Counted from the stretch's first letter, positions 50,248 through 58,431 are shown. The stretch is DNA of 64,000 nucleotides from Anaerolineae bacterium (GCA_003130845.1 QEXW01000022.1:22313-86312), one strand, 5' to 3'. Program-made: numbers and translations. The notes: generated by a model not told the origin, from the sequence alone.

Positions 50248-50643
50248 ATGCCCCATGTCATTACTAGTTTATGTTTGCGCGATAGCGGGTGTGTGGAGGT
50301 CTGCCCGGTAGAATGCATCGTCCCTGGCAAGCCACAGGAGGAGTGGCCGCTCTATTATATTGACCCCGATACCTGCATTGATTGTGGCGCGTGCGTGCCA
50401 GAATGCCCGTATGCCGCCATTTTCCCATCCGATGAAGTTCCCTCGGCTTACACGGCCAAAGGTGGTGAATACCTGAACCGCGTCGGGTTCACCGGCCATT
50501 ACGAAGGCACCAACCATCACGGTGAACCGGTCGTATTGGATACGGTCAAACAGCTATCTGCCGGCGAAGTGGTGGACCTGACGGACGACATTCAACGCAA
50601 CGCCGATTACTTCTCGAAAGGCCCCGGCTACAGCGCCAAATAG
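50248..50643 (+). CDS. Ferredoxin with two iron-sulfur motifs
   Basis: The 131-residue protein has an N-terminal Cys cluster (C9, C15, C19 and C23, in SGCVEVCPVEC) and a standard CIDCGACVPECPY motif, so two Fe-S clusters are expected. The first motif is spaced oddly (C9-x5-C15), so it may bind a [3Fe-4S] or [4Fe-4S] cluster. The C-terminal half (residues 60-131, EYLNRVGFTGHYEG ... NADYFSKGPGYSAK) is an extra conserved-looking tail with several His and Asp. It carries electrons in the cytoplasm, but the partner is unknown. Confidence 0.9.
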   Translation: MPHVITSLCLRDSGCVEVCPVECIVPGKPQEEWPLYYIDPDTCIDCGACVPECPYAAIFPSDEVPSAYTAKGGEYLNRVGFTGHYEGTNHHGEPVVLDTVKQLSAGEVVDLTDDIQRNADYFSKGPGYSAK

Positions 50644-50651
50644 CCTCTGTC

Positions 50652-53096
50652 TCACCGGATCGCCGCTTCCAGCACGCTCAGCCCCAAACTGCGTGCCAGG
50701 GAGCGGCTTTCGTTTTCTAGCGCCACCACCACAACCAAGGGCGTCCCCTGCCACCCCGGAAGGGTTCCACCCATAAACCAGGCCACCGACTCACTCGTTT
50801 CTTGTTGCTCGCTCGCAGACTGGCCCCGACCAGTATAACCCCAAAACGGGCCAGGTACTTCGGCAAACAAGTTCGCTACGCCTTCAGCCGAAAGGCAGGG
50901 GCTCGGTTGTTCCAACGCAGGCAAAATCACCCAACCCTGAATTGGGGTTTCCACCGCCATCACCAACTGCCTTGCCGGGCACGTGCCACCAGTACTGAGC
51001 GCTGCAGCCGCGCGAATCAGCTGCGCCGGGCTGAGCCGAAGAGGGGTTCGATTGTCAGAAAGCGAGGTTGGCAAGCGAATTTGGGGACTCTCATACAGAC
51101 CAAGCCGCGCATACAGCAATTCCTGCTCTGAGGAAGAGACGGTTCTCTGCCCATATTCAGCCCGCAAAAAAGGCAGCAGAATATCACCGGCAGGGTATAG
51201 CCCCTGGGTGGCACGATTGAGCAAAGGCGCATGAGATGCCTGGAAGATGGTTTCATCCAATTGATTGGCATCGTAGGTAGGATGAGAAGCCATCACCAGA
51301 ATTTCACCGGTTTGCGCATTCATCAAAATCACTGCGCCGCGCTTCCCGCTCATCTGGTCATCGGCTATGACCTGAATCGTCAAATCCAGGCTCAAGCGAG
51401 CATGGAGACCGGCGGGAGGCGTGCCATACAACAAATGCTCCCACCAAACTTGCAAAGTAGGAACGCCTTGCAGACCTCGTAAATACGGGTCGAGGGTGCG
51501 CTCTAAGCCCGCTTGTCCATACACGGGGTGAGTATAACCAACAACCGAAGACAAACGAGGATAGTGATAGACCCGCCGATAACTGCCAATCGTTCCTTCT
51601 ACCGAAGCAATCGGTTGATTACGACGGTCGAGCAAAGCACCGCGCGGCACAAAACGTTCGGCAATGGCACGACGGGGGTTATCGGTGCGTGTGAGCAAGT
51701 CATCTGCCCGCCAGGTAGCCCACCAACCATACACCAGGGCGCAGGCAGCAATTCCTAACCCAAGCAAAGCGGCAGTGTGCAGATAAGGCGTCGGTTGGGG
51801 CAAAGGAGCGGGTTCTTCGTCCAACTCATTGCTCATTTGAATCAAAATGAGCAATGCCAGAAACGAAGTAACCAAGGAGGAACCACCATACGAAACAAAC
51901 GGCAAAGTCACACCGGTCAGAGGCAACAAACGCAGATTACCCCCAATAATTAGAATACTCTGGGCTCCAAAGTAGGCAGCGATGCCAGCAGCCAACAAGC
52001 GCCGAAAGGTACTCCCCGCACGCAAGGCAATCACAAACCCTCGCAAAATCACAACCGCTATCAAAGCAAAGAGCGCCATCGCCCCGGTCAGCCCATATTC
52101 TTCACCAATCGTCGTAAAGATGAAATCAGAATGCGCAACCGGCACCAGCCCGGGCGCTCCCATTCCTAAACCGCGTCCATCTAGCCCGCCACTGGCAATT
52201 GCCAGCACAGACTGCACAATTTGATATGCCCGTCCCGAAGGGTCGCTCCATGGGTCGAGCCAGGTATCAATACGAACCTGGATCACATCCACAAGAAAGT
52301 ACCCAATCAAAATTAAGAGAACCAAAGCCAGGAGAGAAAGCAGCGGTAAAAATCGCCTGCCACTTGCCATATACACGCTAGCAGCATACAAAAAGACAAA
52401 AATTGAAGCCGTTCCCAAATCCCGCTGAAAAAATAAAATGAGCAAAGCCAGGCCGGTCAAAAACAATGTCGGGTAGAGTAATGGTAAAAGCCGGGCCTGA
52501 GTCATATCTCGCCCGGCGAAGTAAGCGGATAGATAAACTATCAGCAAAAGCTTAAGCGGTTCGGAGGGTTGCAAATAAATTCCACAACAGCCTAGCCACA
52601 AGCGCGGCCCCACGCCACCAGGGTTCGACCCAAGCACCAAAGTCAACGCCGTTAGGAATAAGCCGCTGACTAAAAACAAGTATTTATAGCGGCGTAGAAT
52701 GTCCAAGTTCTGAGGAAATTTCAATCCTACGCTCAGGATGGTCAGGCTGAGCATCAACCAAGCGGTCTGACGCAGACCAAAACCGACATCGAGCCGCCAA
52801 ATAGAGAGTAAACCCCATCCGGCCAACAACGCCGCAACCGGCAACAAATAGGGGTCTGCGTCCGGCGTATAACGCCGAAACTGCCGATGAACCCAAAAGA
52901 CCATCAGCCCCCACGCTGCCAAACCAACCCAATGCGCCCAACGTAAGTCAACTTCCCAACTGCGTAAACGGACGGCAGGGGAAATGGTTAAAGCGCATGC
53001 GTTGAGAAACAGGAAAAAGGCCGCCAGTTGCAGCAGGCGGCTTTGAATAGTGACCGGAGGCAGGTAACGATTACTCTTGAGGCCGTAACTCGTCAC
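50652..53096 (-). CDS. SEDS glycosyltransferase fused to a catalytically degenerate penicillin-binding domain
   Basis: The 814-residue protein begins with a SEDS (RodA/FtsW/SpoVE) domain, about residues 60-440 and ten membrane segments, with PRLWLGCCGIYLQPSE, FFQRDLGTAS, AIASGGLDGRGLGMG and SDFIFTTIGEEYG. Residues ~460-814 resemble a class B PBP (RGALLDRRNQPIA, HPVYGQAGLE, LNRATQGLYPAGD). In that half the nucleophile motif SxxK reads DILL at Asp638, and KTG reads YTG near 754. So polymerisation is plausible but transpeptidation is not. The start is a GTG (53096). It is the last gene of the FhaA-FhaB-MTAP run. Confidence 0.85.
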   Translation of the reverse strand: MTSYGLKSNRYLPPVTIQSRLLQLAAFFLFLNACALTISPAVRLRSWEVDLRWAHWVGLAAWGLMVFWVHRQFRRYTPDADPYLLPVAALLAGWGLLSIWRLDVGFGLRQTAWLMLSLTILSVGLKFPQNLDILRRYKYLFLVSGLFLTALTLVLGSNPGGVGPRLWLGCCGIYLQPSEPLKLLLIVYLSAYFAGRDMTQARLLPLLYPTLFLTGLALLILFFQRDLGTASIFVFLYAASVYMASGRRFLPLLSLLALVLLILIGYFLVDVIQVRIDTWLDPWSDPSGRAYQIVQSVLAIASGGLDGRGLGMGAPGLVPVAHSDFIFTTIGEEYGLTGAMALFALIAVVILRGFVIALRAGSTFRRLLAAGIAAYFGAQSILIIGGNLRLLPLTGVTLPFVSYGGSSLVTSFLALLILIQMSNELDEEPAPLPQPTPYLHTAALLGLGIAACALVYGWWATWRADDLLTRTDNPRRAIAERFVPRGALLDRRNQPIASVEGTIGSYRRVYHYPRLSSVVGYTHPVYGQAGLERTLDPYLRGLQGVPTLQVWWEHLLYGTPPAGLHARLSLDLTIQVIADDQMSGKRGAVILMNAQTGEILVMASHPTYDANQLDETIFQASHAPLLNRATQGLYPAGDILLPFLRAEYGQRTVSSSEQELLYARLGLYESPQIRLPTSLSDNRTPLRLSPAQLIRAAAALSTGGTCPARQLVMAVETPIQGWVILPALEQPSPCLSAEGVANLFAEVPGPFWGYTGRGQSASEQQETSESVAWFMGGTLPGWQGTPLVVVVALENESRSLARSLGLSVLEAAIR

Positions 53097-53117
53097 GCTT
53101 CACTCGTTCTTTTCACT

Positions 53118-53984
53118 CTATGCAAGATATTTATCTACGAACAAAGCCAGTTTTTGCCTGGTTTGCGCAGGGATAACCGCCGGATTGGTGATAAGCGCCG
53201 TAGAAAGCGCATGATGACAACCACAAGGCTGTTCTTCCGGCAGAATTTGAGCCAAACGCCGTAAGGCTTCTTGCGCCAGTTGGGTGTTCTGGTTGAGTGT
53301 TTGAATCACCATCTCAACCGTCACCGGCTCGGCAGAAACATGCCAAACATCATAATCCGTGACGTGCGCCATCACCGCATAGCACATCTCTGCCTCACGC
53401 GCCAAAAAAGCCTCCGGAGAAGCCGTCATGCCGATAATTGACATGCCCCAAGCACGATAGACGTTGGATTCGGCCTTGGTGGAAAAGCGCGGCCCCTCAA
53501 TGGTGATGAACGCCCCCCCTTGGTGCACCGTTCCGCCAGATTCAGCCACGGCCTGATAAACTTGCGCGCTCAAAGTGCTGCAAAACGGGTCGGCTACGCC
53601 CACATGCGCCACCATCCCTTCGCCAAAGAAGGAGCGTACCCGATTTTTGGTGTAATCAAAGAGTTGGTCGGGAATGACAATGTGGCCGGGGGCATAATCC
53701 TCGCGCAACGAACCACAGGCACTCACGCTAACCACGCGCTTGGCACCAAGCATTTTGAGCGCATAGATATTTGCCCGATAGTTCACCTCGCTAGGCGTGA
53801 TGAAATGCCCAAGGCCGTGCCGCGCCAGAAAAGCAATGCGCTTACCTTCCAGCGTACCCACGATGATAGGTGCGCTCGGCCTGCCAAACGGCGTTTCGAG
53901 ATGATGCTCTTGCACTTCGCTCAAAGCGGACATGGCATACAAGCCCGAACCGCCAATAACGGCAAAATGGATGGTCTCTGTCAT
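53118..53984 (-). CDS. mtnP: S-methyl-5'-thioadenosine phosphorylase
   Basis: The 288-residue protein has GGSGLYAM, FLARHGLGHFITPSEVNYRA, SVSACGSLRED, IEGPRFSTKAES, GMTASPEAFLAREAEM and the C-terminal CGCHHAL, a set typical of MTAP rather than purine nucleoside phosphorylase. It splits methylthioadenosine into adenine and methylthioribose-1-phosphate for methionine salvage. The start at 53984 has GGAG. It lies between the FHA gene and the SEDS gene; the metabolic link, if any, is not evident. Confidence 0.95.
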   Translation of the reverse strand: MTETIHFAVIGGSGLYAMSALSEVQEHHLETPFGRPSAPIIVGTLEGKRIAFLARHGLGHFITPSEVNYRANIYALKMLGAKRVVSVSACGSLREDYAPGHIVIPDQLFDYTKNRVRSFFGEGMVAHVGVADPFCSTLSAQVYQAVAESGGTVHQGGAFITIEGPRFSTKAESNVYRAWGMSIIGMTASPEAFLAREAEMCYAVMAHVTDYDVWHVSAEPVTVEMVIQTLNQNTQLAQEALRRLAQILPEEQPCGCHHALSTALITNPAVIPAQTRQKLALFVDKYLA

Positions 53985-54001
53985 AGATTGGCTCTCCAAA
54001 A

Positions 54002-54427
54002 TTATTCCAATTCAACAAGCAGAACAGTTTGTCCGCACTGAATATTATCACCATTCACAACAATCGCGGGGGTTTCTACATGCTCACCGTTCAATTTTGT
54101 GCCGTTTGTAGATTGCAAATCTTCAAGCCACCATTGACTGTGATGAAAGGTCAGGCGAGCATGGTGGGCCGAAGCAGTGGCATCCTCTAATACAACATCA
54201 CAAGTCGGGTCGCGGCCAATTAAAATAGACCCTTGTGTAAATCGCAAGATAGGCACCGATTGACGAGAATCTTGAATTTGCAGTTTAAGCGGGGTAACTT
54301 TACGCGAAGAGAGAAAAACAGCCTCTTGCTGCAAAGAACGCCAGAGCAAGTAAAGCGTCCACCCTATAAAAGCATACAAGGCTGCTGCTGCCAAAATGCG
54401 CAGCCCTAATAGCAACAAAGCACTCAT
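54002..54427 (-). CDS. Membrane-anchored FHA-domain protein (FhaB-like)
   Basis: The 141-residue protein has one N-terminal membrane segment (about 5-29) and a C-terminal FHA domain (about 58-141) with ILIGRDPTCDVVLED, HHARLTFHHSQW, LEDLQSTNGTKLNG. The FHA fold binds phosphothreonine peptides, and the GR..S..H..N pattern is kept in part (Ser replaced by Thr-Ala-Ser near the middle). The layout matches the actinobacterial FhaB, encoded beside SEDS and PBP genes. It starts one base after the fhaA stop region, so the two genes are coupled. Confidence 0.85.
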   Translation of the reverse strand: MSALLLLGLRILAAAALYAFIGWTLYLLWRSLQQEAVFLSSRKVTPLKLQIQDSRQSVPILRFTQGSILIGRDPTCDVVLEDATASAHHARLTFHHSQWWLEDLQSTNGTKLNGEHVETPAIVVNGDNIQCGQTVLLVELE

Positions 54428-54428
54428 T

Positions 54429-55262
54429 TTATGCAGTGGGGTCTTCCGGTTTAGGACGCGCTCCTGTGGGTATATCCTTCAAGACAGCGGTACGTCTTTC
54501 GCTGCTAACAGGAGACAGCGGCGCCGTCTCTCCGGTGTGGACAGAAGACGGGGGGTTATCTTGACCAAACACAATCGGCAGGCCGGCCAAGGAAATCACA
54601 TCTCCCGGATACAAGACACTTTGATTGACGCGCTGCCCATTGACGTAGGTCCCGCCGGTCGAGTTCAAATCAAAAATGATAAACCGGCCACGCACATAAC
54701 GAATTTGGGCATGATAGCGCGAAACGCGCGGGTCATCTACCACCAAGTGATTGTCCAACCGTCGCCCAATGTTGGTCACGGCTTGGTTGAGGGTGAAGAC
54801 TTTTGTCCCCCCCACAATCAAAAACGCCGCACGGGTAGGAGCATCTTGCTCTTCACCGGGGCGCACATCTTGTGTTTCAGCGACCGCATTTGCTCTCTGA
54901 ATGCGCACACGCACATCATCAATATCCACCAGAGGATCGCCTATCATGCTAATGCTAAGTATTCCATCAAAGCGAATGCCGACTTCGCTGGCAACCAGGC
55001 GGAAGATTTTGGTTAGCCCTTCCAGCAAACGAGGGTCTTTTTGCCATTGCGAAATCATCGAAGGATGCACAACCAATTGGAACTGATGCGGCAAGACGTT
55101 GGTACTGTCATCCAGCCCTTGGGTTGTTACGTTCGAGCGAAGGGTTTCAGCCAACTGACGCGAAATGCGATCGCGGTAGTTTGGACCGGGCAGATACTTG
55201 ACGAGATGAACTTCAATCAAGTTTTGCAGACGAGTTTCAATATCGCTCAATTGAAAAGCCAT
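54429..55262 (-). CDS. fhaA: FhaA-type protein (DUF3662 plus FHA domain)
   Basis: The 277-residue protein has the DUF3662/FhaA N-terminal domain (about residues 1-125, FQLSDIETRLQNLIEVHLVK, NVLPHQFQLVVHP) and a C-terminal FHA domain (about 160-245, NIGRRLDNHLVVDDPRVSRYHAQIRY, STGGTYVNGQ). In Mycobacterium, FhaA binds phosphorylated cell-wall proteins such as MviN. MurJ is also in this window, but far away. The ATG at 55262 follows AGGA. A Ser/Thr kinase gene is not in the window. Confidence 0.85.
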   Translation of the reverse strand: MAFQLSDIETRLQNLIEVHLVKYLPGPNYRDRISRQLAETLRSNVTTQGLDDSTNVLPHQFQLVVHPSMISQWQKDPRLLEGLTKIFRLVASEVGIRFDGILSISMIGDPLVDIDDVRVRIQRANAVAETQDVRPGEEQDAPTRAAFLIVGGTKVFTLNQAVTNIGRRLDNHLVVDDPRVSRYHAQIRYVRGRFIIFDLNSTGGTYVNGQRVNQSVLYPGDVISLAGLPIVFGQDNPPSSVHTGETAPLSPVSSERRTAVLKDIPTGARPKPEDPTA

Positions 55263-55365
55263 ACGCATCATTCCTGGGGCATAAATCCTTGATTATTATA
55301 GAATTTTGTGCAGATTTTTGCAACCAATTTAAGTATCAATTCGATAATAAGAAGCCTGCGTTATT

Positions 55366-55387
55366 CCCTAACCCATCAGGGCTAGGG
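55366..55387. repeat. Hairpin in the gap between fhaA and the zinc-ribbon gene
   Basis: CCCTA-CCC / GGG-TAGGG can fold with a 4-base loop (55366-55387). It has no T run. It may be a weak terminator for the zinc-ribbon gene. The rest of 55272-55505 shows nothing I recognise. Confidence 0.3.
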
Positions 55388-55505
55388 GGCGTACACTTGG
55401 CAAGCAGCAATAGCAAAACACAAAACCAACCCCTTCTCAGAAACTAGGTAAGACAACCTGCTTTAAGGTTTGGAAAGCCTAGCCCAAAGAAACCTTGCTC
55501 CGCCC

Positions 55506-56096
55506 TTAAAAAGGAATCGGTTTAGCACAACTTGGACAGGTGCGTTCTCCCCTCAAAACAACAAAGCCACAAGCAGCACAGGTGCGCGGTTGCACATTTC
55601 CCAACGGCGCGCCACAGGCAACACAACTCCCCTCTCCGACAGGGTTGGCCGTGCCACAATATTCACACACGGCGCGCTGCAAACGCTCCGAAATCTGCGT
55701 GCTGGCGCGGCGGGTTCGAGCCAGTTTTTCAATCACTTGCCAAACCGTCTCGCTAATTTGCAGGTTCTCAATATCTTGCGCAATATCATCCAGGCGGTCC
55801 AGCAAATTCCAGGGATTACGCAACGTGTCAAACAGCGTTTTTCCCATGCTCGCCGCCACCCCCAACCAGGCTTGCTGACCAACAGTGACCATAACCCCAT
55901 CGGTTATGCGTTGAATTTGCACCGTGACGGCGGTTTGACCGCCACTGGCAGCGCCCTGCCGCGTGGCAATTTGCACTTTCATGCTGCGGTCATCACCAAA
56001 GACCTGGGCACGCAGATTGCCTCGGTTAAAGTGCGCAATTAACGCATTGGCTACGTCGCGCGTATTTAAGTCACCGTGAAAAATTCTCTGCTCCAT
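55506..56096 (-). CDS. Zinc-ribbon protein, unknown function
   Basis: The 196-residue protein has an N-terminal alpha/beta region of about 60-110 residues (FHGDLNTRDVANALIAHFN ... VGQQAWLGVAASMGKTLF) that I do not recognise, then a double zinc ribbon near the C-terminus with four Cys pairs (CEYCG, CVACG, CAACG, CPSCA). It may bind nucleic acid or protein. The transcript is probably leaderless. It shares its -10 element with the divergent SH3 gene. Confidence 0.8.
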   Translation of the reverse strand: MEQRIFHGDLNTRDVANALIAHFNRGNLRAQVFGDDRSMKVQIATRQGAASGGQTAVTVQIQRITDGVMVTVGQQAWLGVAASMGKTLFDTLRNPWNLLDRLDDIAQDIENLQISETVWQVIEKLARTRRASTQISERLQRAVCEYCGTANPVGEGSCVACGAPLGNVQPRTCAACGFVVLRGERTCPSCAKPIPF

Positions 56097-56102
56097 ATTT
56101 CG

Positions 56103-56110
56103 ATTATAAT
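56103..56110. promoter_or_regulatory. Symmetric -10 element shared by divergent promoters
   Basis: ATTATAAT reads TATAAT on both strands (plus 56105-56110, minus 56103-56108). On the minus strand it is 6 bases before the ATG of the zinc-ribbon gene (leaderless). On the plus strand it serves the SH3-protein gene at 56145. Confidence 0.6.
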
Positions 56111-56144
56111 CGCCTTCGTCTTAATTTTGAAAACCAGGTGTCTG

Positions 56145-56759
56145 ATGCGTATTTCGATAAGGGTTTTCAGCCTGTTCATTTTACTCGGTGCTGTGGCAAT
56201 GATTATGTTTAACGTGCCAGCACCTGCAAAAGTTGCAGCACAACAACCCACCGGCTCCATTCCCACCGTCACCAGCACTCCCATTGGTCGTTTTGTGACG
56301 GTGACCTATTCCGAACAAATCAACATTCGCTCTGGCCCCAGCACCTACTTCTACCCTGCCATAGGAGTACTCTTGGTGGGGGAAACCGCCCCAGCCATTG
56401 GGCGTTCCCCTGGCGGTGAGTGGATTCAAATTCGCTACCCAGGCATTCCAGGAGACGTGGGCTGGGTCTATGCTCCGTATGTCAGCCTTTCTCCTGGGCC
56501 TAACTTGCCCATTGTCGAACCACCACCCACCCCCACGCCGCTGACCACGCCCACCATCAACCCAACCTTAGCGGCAGCCTTCCTACCGCAATACACCCCT
56601 ACCCGCTTGCCTACCTTCACCCCCCCTGCACCCTTAATCGTTCCAACCTACGAAAATCCAACAACACGCGCTACGGGTGTGCCGATGGGGTTGGTCATTA
56701 CGCTCCTAGCCCTGATTGGTGGGTTTGGTTCGCTCATTTCCTTCCTGCGCGGTCGCTGA
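56145..56759 (+). CDS. Surface-anchored SH3-domain protein with Thr/Pro linker
   Basis: The 204-residue protein has a signal peptide (1-32, ending near VAAQ), a bacterial SH3 domain (about 46-115, with INIRSGPSTYFYPAIGVLLV, GEWIQIRYPG), a Pro/Thr spacer (about 122-165) and a C-terminal membrane segment (about 180-198). It is probably anchored on the outer face by the C-terminus. Peptidoglycan binding is a guess from the domain. The start has AGGTG. A terminator follows. Confidence 0.75.
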   Translation: MRISIRVFSLFILLGAVAMIMFNVPAPAKVAAQQPTGSIPTVTSTPIGRFVTVTYSEQINIRSGPSTYFYPAIGVLLVGETAPAIGRSPGGEWIQIRYPGIPGDVGWVYAPYVSLSPGPNLPIVEPPPTPTPLTTPTINPTLAAAFLPQYTPTRLPTFTPPAPLIVPTYENPTTRATGVPMGLVITLLALIGGFGSLISFLRGR

Positions 56760-56763
56760 AGTG

Positions 56764-56810
56764 ACTGTCCCAAACGGTCAAACAAAGGCCTTCGGGACAG
56801 TATTTTTTTC
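56764..56810 (+). terminator. Terminator of the SH3-protein gene
   Basis: ACTGTCCC (56764-56771) pairs with GGGACAGT (56794-56801) over a 22-base loop, then ATTTTTTT. Confidence 0.75.
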
Positions 56811-56833
56811 TAAACAAGGAGCATCAATCCATC

Positions 56834-58030
56834 ATGCACAAACCCACAGCAGATGTGATTGTCGTTGGCGCAGGCCCAGCCGGCTCGACAGCGGCATACT
56901 TCCTGGCACAAGCCGGGGTGAACGTTCTTCTGGTCGAAAAGAGCCGCTTCCCGCGTGATAAAGCCTGCGGCGATTCCATTGCACCCGGCGCCGTTGAAGT
57001 GCTGGAGCAGATGAAATTGCTGCCCTGGGTAGAAGCACAAGGTTTTGTCCGTCAACAAGGCTTGTTTCTCAGTTCGCCCGACCTAACCAGTGTACGCATC
57101 TGGCCTACCAGCACAGCACGCCTGCCCGCTTACCTGATTCCACGCTTGGCTTTGGATGAAAGATTGGCCCAGCAAGCCGTCTCGGTAGGGGCGCGCTTAC
57201 TCGAAGAAACGTTTGTTGAGCGCATGATACGTATCGAATCCAATCAAGTGCGCCTTTTGGCCCGCCAAGCAAACCAAACGATTGAATTAACCTGCCGCTT
57301 GGTGATTGCCGCCGATGGACCGCATTTGTCGTTTACGCGTTCCTTGGGCATGGTTTCCAGCCCGCCCGATGCGGTAGCCGTGCGCCGCTATTACGAAGGC
57401 GTAGAGGGACAAGCCGGCTTGCTAGAACTCCATTGGGAGAAATCCGTCCTGCCTGCCTATGGATTCATCTTTCACATGGGAAATGGACGCGCGAACGTAG
57501 GGACTGGCATGTTTGCCAAAGATTTCCAGCGCCTCAAACCCAACTTACACGAGCTACTCGACCGCTTTGTCCACAACAATCCGTACGCCCGCCAGGCGCT
57601 GCAACATGCACGCCCGCTTGGACGCGCCGCCGGTATGCCCTTCCGTGACGACGCCGAACGAATCAACCCGGTCGCAAACAACGTCCTCCTCATCGGTGAA
57701 GCAGCGGGGGTTGGTCACCCCATGTCGGGGGAAGGCATTGGCCCAGCCATGCGCAGCGCACAGATGGCAGCCCAAGTCGCCGCTGAGGCACTCACGCGCG
57801 GTGATGTCTCTGCCCAAGGCCTCTCCGCGTATGCCAGGCATTTTCACGCTGAGTTTGATGCCTTGCACAAATCCGCTTTATTAGCACGCAGTTTGCTGAC
57901 CTATCCTTTTGCAGTGAATCTAGCCATTCGCGCTGCTGCTCGACGCCCCCAAGTGGCCGCCTTGTTGCACGATATTTTGCTAGGGCTGATTTCACCTGCG
58001 GAAATGCTCAAACCGGCCGTCGCCTGGTAG
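56834..58030 (+). CDS. Geranylgeranyl reductase-family FAD oxidoreductase
   Basis: The 398-residue flavoprotein has the FAD loop VGAGPAGSTAAYFLA (residues ~11-25), the family CGDSIAPGAVEVLEQM, and GEAAGVGHPMSGEGIG near 300. The family saturates isoprenoid chains of lipids, quinones or chlorophyll, or hydroxylates and reduces other hydrophobic substrates. The exact substrate is unknown. The start has AAGGAG, at a long spacing of 12. It lies upstream of secG. Confidence 0.88.
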   Translation: MHKPTADVIVVGAGPAGSTAAYFLAQAGVNVLLVEKSRFPRDKACGDSIAPGAVEVLEQMKLLPWVEAQGFVRQQGLFLSSPDLTSVRIWPTSTARLPAYLIPRLALDERLAQQAVSVGARLLEETFVERMIRIESNQVRLLARQANQTIELTCRLVIAADGPHLSFTRSLGMVSSPPDAVAVRRYYEGVEGQAGLLELHWEKSVLPAYGFIFHMGNGRANVGTGMFAKDFQRLKPNLHELLDRFVHNNPYARQALQHARPLGRAAGMPFRDDAERINPVANNVLLIGEAAGVGHPMSGEGIGPAMRSAQMAAQVAAEALTRGDVSAQGLSAYARHFHAEFDALHKSALLARSLLTYPFAVNLAIRAAARRPQVAALLHDILLGLISPAEMLKPAVAW

Positions 58031-58034
58031 GTCA

Positions 58035-58066
58035 TGTTTCCATGAAACAACAAGGGATGATATAAT
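58035..58066 (+). promoter_or_regulatory. secG promoter region with a palindrome
   Basis: TATAAT (58061-58066) is preceded by the 15-base palindrome TGTTTC-CAT-GAAACA (58035-58049), which covers the -35 region. It may be an operator or a small hairpin after the previous gene. Confidence 0.4.
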
Positions 58067-58101
58067 CAGACCGTTAAATTTTCAGGAGGCACACCAAAAA
58101 C

Positions 58102-58329
58102 ATGGAAACAGCAATTGAAATTGGCTTAATCATCACCTCCATCGCGTTGATTGCGAGCGTGATTTTACAGAGCAAAGGCGCAGGTTTGGGCGGTCTGACC
58201 GGTGCAGAAAGCGGCTCGGTCTTTTCAGCCCGACGCGGCATTGAACGCACTTTGTTCTACGTCACCATCGGCCTGAGCGTCTTGTTCTTCATCTTGGCGA
58301 TTCTTGCCATTCTCATCTATCGTTTCTAA
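58102..58329 (+). CDS. secG: Preprotein translocase subunit SecG
   Basis: The 75-residue protein has two membrane segments (about 7-24 and 48-72) separated by GAGLGGLTGAESGSVF, the SecG loop, then RRGIERTLFYVTIG. It is an accessory subunit of the SecYEG channel. The start has AGGAGG. It has its own promoter. Confidence 0.95.
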   Translation: METAIEIGLIITSIALIASVILQSKGAGLGGLTGAESGSVFSARRGIERTLFYVTIGLSVLFFILAILAILIYRF

Positions 58330-58347
58330 ACTGCTTTAGCAACTGCT

Positions 58348-58427
58348 GAAAGGCCGATTCCACTGTCTCAGTCATCTCCCGCTTGTCGGCGAGAGGCCAA
58401 CGAGGCAGAGAAAGGCCTTTCTTTTTT
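58348..58427 (+). terminator. secG terminator, abutting the next start codon
   Basis: GAAAGGCC (58348-58355) pairs with GGCCTTTC (58414-58421). A self-complementary AGAAAGGCCTTTCT is at 58409-58422. TTTTTT follows (58422-58427), only 4 bases before the next gene's ATG. Confidence 0.6.
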
Positions 58428-58431
58428 GTCT

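Noticed and set aside
55366..55387. Rho-independent terminator after the zinc-ribbon gene
   Set aside because: The stem is good but no T run follows on either strand, so it is kept only as a hairpin.
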